A stretch of DNA of 8,626 nt. Origin: Clostridia bacterium (lineage in GTDB: Bacteria; Bacillota; Clostridia; Oscillospirales; CAG-272). Where the stretch lies: assembly GCA_017461825.1 (NCBI GenBank), contig JAFTXB010000128.1, positions 1-8,626 on the forward strand, in the 5' to 3' direction. Shown in pieces: positions 5,588-8,626 of the stretch; position 1 is the first letter of the stretch; every line of letters begins with the position of its first letter. The notes under the pieces are model-generated. The model saw nothing but the letters and a program-made list of their open reading frames with translations, did not search any database and was not told the origin of the DNA. The translations under genes were made by a program, and so were the position numbers.

Positions 5588-5649
5588 TTTTAAAAAATTT
5601 TAAATTTTCCACTTTTTTGCTTTACAATCTGCCTCATCCGTGTTACAAT
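5588..5649 (+). promoter_or_regulatory. Promoter of the HD-domain/membrane protein operon, with AT-rich upstream region
   Basis: A -35 TTTACA (5621-5626), a 17-base spacer and a -10 TACAAT (5644-5649) with an extended TG (5641-5642). Just upstream, 5588-5613 is almost pure A/T with phased A and T tracts, resembling an UP element. Transcription would start near 5656, and the SD AGAAAGGA lies at 5667-5674. Confidence 0.7.
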
Positions 5650-5681
5650 ATAGAGGATTCATCACAAGAAAGGACATACCT

Positions 5682-6275
5682 ATGACCAACCAAGAACGTT
5701 TTATGCAGATCTTTCAAGAAAAGATCACGCGCGAGGGCTCCGACAAGCTGCTTGACTTTTTGACCAAGAGCGATTTCTTTACAGCTCCCGCCAGCACCCG
5801 CTACCATCTTGCCTGCGAGGGAGGCCTGCTTCAGCACAGCCTCAACGTCTACGATTGCCTCGTGGATATTTTGAGCCGTCCGCGCATGAAGGAGCTCTAC
5901 GGCATCGAATACAGCGATGAGAGTATTGCCATTGCAGGTCTTCTCCACGACATCTGCAAGGTCAATTTCTACAAGACCAGCTTCCGCAACGTCAAGGACG
6001 AAAACGGTAAATGGGTGAGCGCTCCCTATTATACCATCGAGGATCACCTCCCCTACGGACACGGTGAAAAATCGGTCTACATCGTTTCGGGCTTTATGCG
6101 ACTGACACGCGACGAGGCGTTTGCCATCCGCTATCACATGGGCTTTTCAGGCACTGAGGATCCGGGCAACGTCGGGCGTGCTTTGGAAATGTTTCCGCTT
6201 GCCTACGCCGTTTGCTGTGCCGATATGGAGGCTGCGTTTTTGATGGAAGGCAAACTTGCGGGAGAAACCAAATGA
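5682..6275 (+). CDS. HD-domain phosphohydrolase
   Basis: A 197-residue soluble protein with a metal-dependent HD domain. Members hydrolyse phosphoesters such as nucleotides, cyclic nucleotides or RNA ends; the substrate here is unknown. The likely metal ligands are H52 (in GGLLQHSLNVYD, 47-58), H89/D90 (GLLHDICKVNFYKT, 86-99), H127 (GHGEKS, 126-131), H152 (IRYHMGF, 149-155) and D181 (CADMEAA, 179-185). This extra histidine set recalls the HD domain of YhaM-type 3'-5' exonucleases, but there is no OB-fold domain. The ATG at 5682 was preferred to an in-frame GTG at 5640 because AGAAAGGA ends 7 bases before it and the GTG overlaps the promoter. Its TGA overlaps the ATG of the next gene by 4 bases (ATGA), so the two are translationally coupled. 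Confidence 0.87.
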   Translation: MTNQERFMQIFQEKITREGSDKLLDFLTKSDFFTAPASTRYHLACEGGLLQHSLNVYDCLVDILSRPRMKELYGIEYSDESIAIAGLLHDICKVNFYKTSFRNVKDENGKWVSAPYYTIEDHLPYGHGEKSVYIVSGFMRLTRDEAFAIRYHMGFSGTEDPGNVGRALEMFPLAYAVCCADMEAAFLMEGKLAGETK

Positions 6276-6904
6276 AGCCTCTTTCTTCATCCGCACGTCG
6301 CGCATTGATTCGCTTTGCATACCTCCTGCCCGTCTTTTCAGGCATGCTCCTATTGATCTATGCATTGATCCCGCACCTGTTTTTTGTATACGGCGATGCA
6401 ATCTATAACACGCAAAGCCCCTTTGAACTGATGCAAAACACGTGGAAAGAAAGTCAGGCACTCTTAAATGGAGCTGAGGCATCGGCAAAAGCCGTGATGT
6501 TTTCTTTCACCATGAGCGCGGTAGTCATCCTGTCATGGGTCTTCACTGCTGTGTATGCCACGGTGGCAATCGCATCTGCTATATGCAGTTGCATCGCATT
6601 CTCGCATCGTCCCACCGAACGGGAAGCCAACCGAGCCAAGCGTTGGATGCAATTTTTTTGTCCCAACCGCGTTTTGTATATCATTGTAAATCTGCTCCCG
6701 CTCCTGCCTGCGGCGTTCCCTTATATCCTATTGCATTTTTACCGCACACAAATGTTTTACGATATGTCGCTGCATCACATGGGACCGCCCGATCTTGTGC
6801 TTGCCGCCGTTGCGGTCTTGCTCAACCTTGCAGCTTTTCTGCTCCTTATGCCCGCACAAAATGAGGAGCATATGGATATGTTCCGGCTTTATAAGGCAAA
6901 ATAA
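6272..6904 (+). CDS. Four-helix membrane protein of unknown function
   Basis: I do not recognise a family. The 210-residue protein has a basic N-terminus (KPLSSSARRALIR) and four clear hydrophobic segments at about 13-38, 80-110, 133-156 and 174-194. A polar loop (41-79) lies after the first helix, and a basic loop (111-132, with RPTEREANRAKR) lies between the second and third. The positive-inside rule places the N-terminus and the 111-132 loop in the cytoplasm. The tail after helix 4 is short and charged. The start at 6272 overlaps the stop of the HD-domain gene (ATGA) and has GGGAG (6260-6264) 7 bases upstream; a longer frame from 6212 would lie inside the HD gene without ribosome binding support. 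The overlap suggests the two proteins are made in step and may act together. Confidence 0.8.
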   Translation: MKPLSSSARRALIRFAYLLPVFSGMLLLIYALIPHLFFVYGDAIYNTQSPFELMQNTWKESQALLNGAEASAKAVMFSFTMSAVVILSWVFTAVYATVAIASAICSCIAFSHRPTEREANRAKRWMQFFCPNRVLYIIVNLLPLLPAAFPYILLHFYRTQMFYDMSLHHMGPPDLVLAAVAVLLNLAAFLLLMPAQNEEHMDMFRLYKAK

Positions 6905-6952
6905 AAAACGATCGGTCAACCAATGTTTTTGTCGGTTGACCGATCGTTTTTT
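6903..6952. terminator. Shared bidirectional terminator between convergent operons
   Basis: Two perfect 19-base arms (6903-6921 and 6934-6952; core CGATCGGTCAACC) enclose a 12-base loop, with A-tract and T-tract at the base. The TAA of the plus-strand membrane gene (6902-6904) enters the left arm, and the TAA of the minus-strand gene (6954-6956) begins 2 bases after the right arm. It therefore ends transcription from both sides with almost no spare sequence. Confidence 0.95.
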
Positions 6953-6953
6953 G

Positions 6954-7631
6954 TTATTCAATATACTCGGTACGCCTGCGGTTTGTAACAAACTGAAAAG
7001 TTGCAAATATAAAGAACATCAGCACTGCCAAACCGACTGCAGTCCAGTTGTCAATCTCAAGGCAAAATGCCTCAACCTTTGGCAAAAGCCCCGACAAAAA
7101 GCTGACCGACAAGAGCCCGCACCCAAAGCTTGTCACCAAAATGACCGACGAGCGTACAAGCGTAATCATCAAAATGCCTGCCAAAAATGCACCGCCCAGA
7201 GCAAGCAACAAATTTCCGTCGAGATAGTAATAAACGACCGAATATCCGCCAAATGCCGAAAGCGCAAACAAAACGTAAGAAAATTTGACAAAGCCAAGGA
7301 ACAAAAACATCGCCGCAATGATACCGCCCGTGATATACACGACCCACTCGGGACACTTTTCAAATTGTACCTTGATCACGGCATGATAGATCTCAGCGCC
7401 GATAAAATAGCCTGCATATCCCGCCAAGAGTGCCGTCAAAAGCTTGACAAGCTTGTACCCAAACAAACCTACAGCAAATACCGCGACAAGACCGACAACA
7501 AACATGATCCATGTCGCTATATCAAGCTCTGCCGCCCAGTTTGTCAAAAAAGCATTGAGGTCGGATGAAATCTCAAGAAGATCCTTTGACGAAGCCCCCT
7601 TGAGATACGCCAATACTTCAGTCAACGTCAT
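6954..7631 (-). CDS. Seven-helix membrane protein, TMEM198/DUF4203-like
   Basis: A 225-residue integral membrane protein with about seven hydrophobic segments, near residues 40-57, 61-81, 97-115, 117-135, 139-157, 160-183 and 197-215. A soluble, mildly amphipathic stretch of about 38 residues precedes them, and a basic tail (TNRRRTEYIE) follows. The segment GLFGYKLVKLLTALLAGYAGYFIG (from residue 55) and the many Gly/Ala-rich helices recall the TMEM198/DUF4203 fold. That is a pattern-based guess, and bacterial function is unknown. The start is supported by AAAGGAG (7638-7644), 6 bases upstream. Only 20 bases separate it from the upstream sugar isomerase gene on the same strand, with no promoter or terminator between, so the two are probably co-transcribed. 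A functional link is not evident. Confidence 0.82.
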   Translation of the reverse strand: MTLTEVLAYLKGASSKDLLEISSDLNAFLTNWAAELDIATWIMFVVGLVAVFAVGLFGYKLVKLLTALLAGYAGYFIGAEIYHAVIKVQFEKCPEWVVYITGGIIAAMFLFLGFVKFSYVLFALSAFGGYSVVYYYLDGNLLLALGGAFLAGILMITLVRSSVILVTSFGCGLLSVSFLSGLLPKVEAFCLEIDNWTAVGLAVLMFFIFATFQFVTNRRRTEYIE

Positions 7632-7651
7632 ATCCTACTCCTTTGTAAGGC

Positions 7652-8620
7652 TTACGCCCAAGACATGGTAGTGGGCTTTTCCTCGGTGATGATAATGTCA
7701 TTCAGGAAATTCACTGCCTTGCGAAGACCCTCATCAATGGTCATGATGCTGTCCTCGTGCTCGATGGAAAGCACGCGATCATAGCCGCACAGACGCAGGT
7801 TGGAAACAAGATCTCTCCAATAAGTCTCACCGTTACCGTAGCCAACGGTACGGAAGATCCATGCGCGGTGGATCTCGTCGCTGTAGTGCTTGGTATCGAG
7901 GACGCCGTTCTTTGCGGTGTTGTACTTGTCGATCTTGGTGTCCTTTGCGTGGACGTGGTAGATCGCGCCTGCCAGCTCGCGGATAGCGGCAACAGGATCC
8001 ATTCCCTGCCAGATCAGGTGCGAGGGGTCGAAGTTTGCGCCGATCACGGGGCCGACTGCCGCACGCAGGCGGAGAAGGGTTTCGGGATTATAGACGCAGA
8101 AGCCGGGGTGCATCTCAAACGCGATGTGAGGAACGTGGTGTGCCTCTGCAAACGCGCCGGCTTCCTTCCAGTAAGGAATCAGCTTTTCGTTCCACTGCCA
8201 ATCGAGAATGGCAAGGAAATCCTCGGGCCAGGGGCAGGTTACCCAGTTGGGGTACTTGGCACCCTCGTGGTCACCGGGGCAACCTGAGAAGGTGATAACG
8301 GTATCAACACCCATCTTTTCGGCAAGCAGGACCGCATTGCGGAAATCGGTGTCAAACTGCTCAGCGATCTTTTTGTCGGGGTGCAGAGCGTTTCCGTGTG
8401 CGGCAAGTGCGCAAACGGTAACGTCGTACTTCTTCAGCGTATCGATGAAGGCGTTATACTTTGCCTCATCAGCCAACAGCTCAGCGGGGTTGCAATGAGC
8501 CTTACCGGGATAACCGCCGGCACCCAGCTCAACCGTATGTACGCCCATACCCGTCAGGATCTGAAGAGTCTCTTCGAGAGTTTTTTTGCCATAAAGATTG
8601 GCAAGAACACTTAATTTCAT
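7652..8620 (-). CDS. Sugar phosphate isomerase/epimerase (xylose isomerase-like TIM barrel)
   Basis: A 322-residue soluble enzyme of the AP-endonuclease-2 / xylose isomerase-like superfamily, which uses a divalent metal to isomerise, epimerise or dehydrate sugars, ketoses or inositol derivatives. The barrel opens with MKLSVLANLYG and VELGAGGY (30-37). The likely metal ligands or catalytic residues are E169 (IAFEMHPGF, 166-174), D198 and H201 (GANFDPSHLIWQG, 194-206), H224 and D227 (YHVHAKDT, 221-228) and E287 (LSIEHED, 284-290). Two aromatic- and cysteine-containing loops (111-152) are longer than in many homologues and may shape the substrate pocket. The start ATG is 6 bases from the window edge, so its ribosome binding site and promoter are outside. 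Such enzymes often work beside Gfo/Idh/MocA oxidoreductases; one lies at 759-1802, though not in the same operon. Confidence 0.92.
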   Translation of the reverse strand: MKLSVLANLYGKKTLEETLQILTGMGVHTVELGAGGYPGKAHCNPAELLADEAKYNAFIDTLKKYDVTVCALAAHGNALHPDKKIAEQFDTDFRNAVLLAEKMGVDTVITFSGCPGDHEGAKYPNWVTCPWPEDFLAILDWQWNEKLIPYWKEAGAFAEAHHVPHIAFEMHPGFCVYNPETLLRLRAAVGPVIGANFDPSHLIWQGMDPVAAIRELAGAIYHVHAKDTKIDKYNTAKNGVLDTKHYSDEIHRAWIFRTVGYGNGETYWRDLVSNLRLCGYDRVLSIEHEDSIMTIDEGLRKAVNFLNDIIITEEKPTTMSWA

Positions 8621-8626
8621 ATCAAA

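Noticed and set aside
5014..5685. Plus-strand open frame opposite the pyk 5' part and the gap beyond it
   Set aside because: It is antisense to clear pyruvate kinase sequence, Ser/Arg/Phe-rich, with no start signal, and runs through the AT-rich promoter region.
6795..7568. Plus-strand open frame of 257 codons across the shared terminator
   Set aside because: It would read through a 19-bp hairpin terminator and is antisense to the seven-helix membrane gene; the Lys/Gln/Cys-rich product looks like a shadow.
7757..8287. Plus-strand open frame opposite the sugar isomerase
   Set aside because: Antisense shadow of a gene with conserved metal-site motifs; no ribosome binding site.

Overview
The window looks like a piece of a low-to-medium GC Firmicutes chromosome, most likely a gut-type clostridium (Oscillospiraceae or a related family). 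The signs are sigma-A promoters with near-consensus -35/-10 boxes in AT-rich gaps, strong AGGAGG-type ribosome binding sites, GTG and TTG starts, and a PerR-type Fur protein closest to Bacillus PerR. The family-level placement is inference. No mobile element, CRISPR array, tRNA or rRNA was found.

Layout, left to right. (1) 1-488, minus: the N-terminal part of the translational GTPase LepA/EF4, running off the left edge, with its promoter just upstream. (2) 759-1802, plus: a Gfo/Idh/MocA NAD(P)-dependent sugar oxidoreductase with its own promoter, a leader hairpin and a strong terminator. (3) 1962-2621, minus: an Sfp-type 4'-phosphopantetheinyl transferase starting at TTG. It is divergent from (4) 2796-3167, plus: a short PerR-like peroxide/metal regulator with a Per-box-like palindrome over its predicted transcription start. 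(5) 3405-3833, minus: a small DUF4234-type membrane protein bracketed by two near-identical terminator hairpins. (6) 4047-5468, minus: pyruvate kinase. (7) 5682-6275 and 6272-6904, plus: an HD-domain phosphohydrolase overlapping by 4 bases with a four-helix membrane protein of unknown function. (8) 6954-7631 and 7652-8620, minus: a TMEM198/DUF4203-like seven-helix membrane protein, co-transcribed behind a sugar phosphate isomerase/epimerase of the xylose-isomerase-like TIM-barrel family.

The genes do not form one pathway. Most are short, independent transcription units of core or accessory metabolism: translation (lepA), glycolysis (pyk), carrier-protein activation (PPTase), oxidative stress control (perR) and sugar or inositol-type catabolism (oxidoreductase and isomerase, at opposite ends). 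I see no clear new multi-gene system. The points most worth a second look are the K-to-T change in the LepA NKxD motif, the PerR that lacks the usual N-terminal helix but keeps all five sensing-metal ligands, the duplicated terminator stem around the DUF4234 gene, and the HD/membrane-protein pair.
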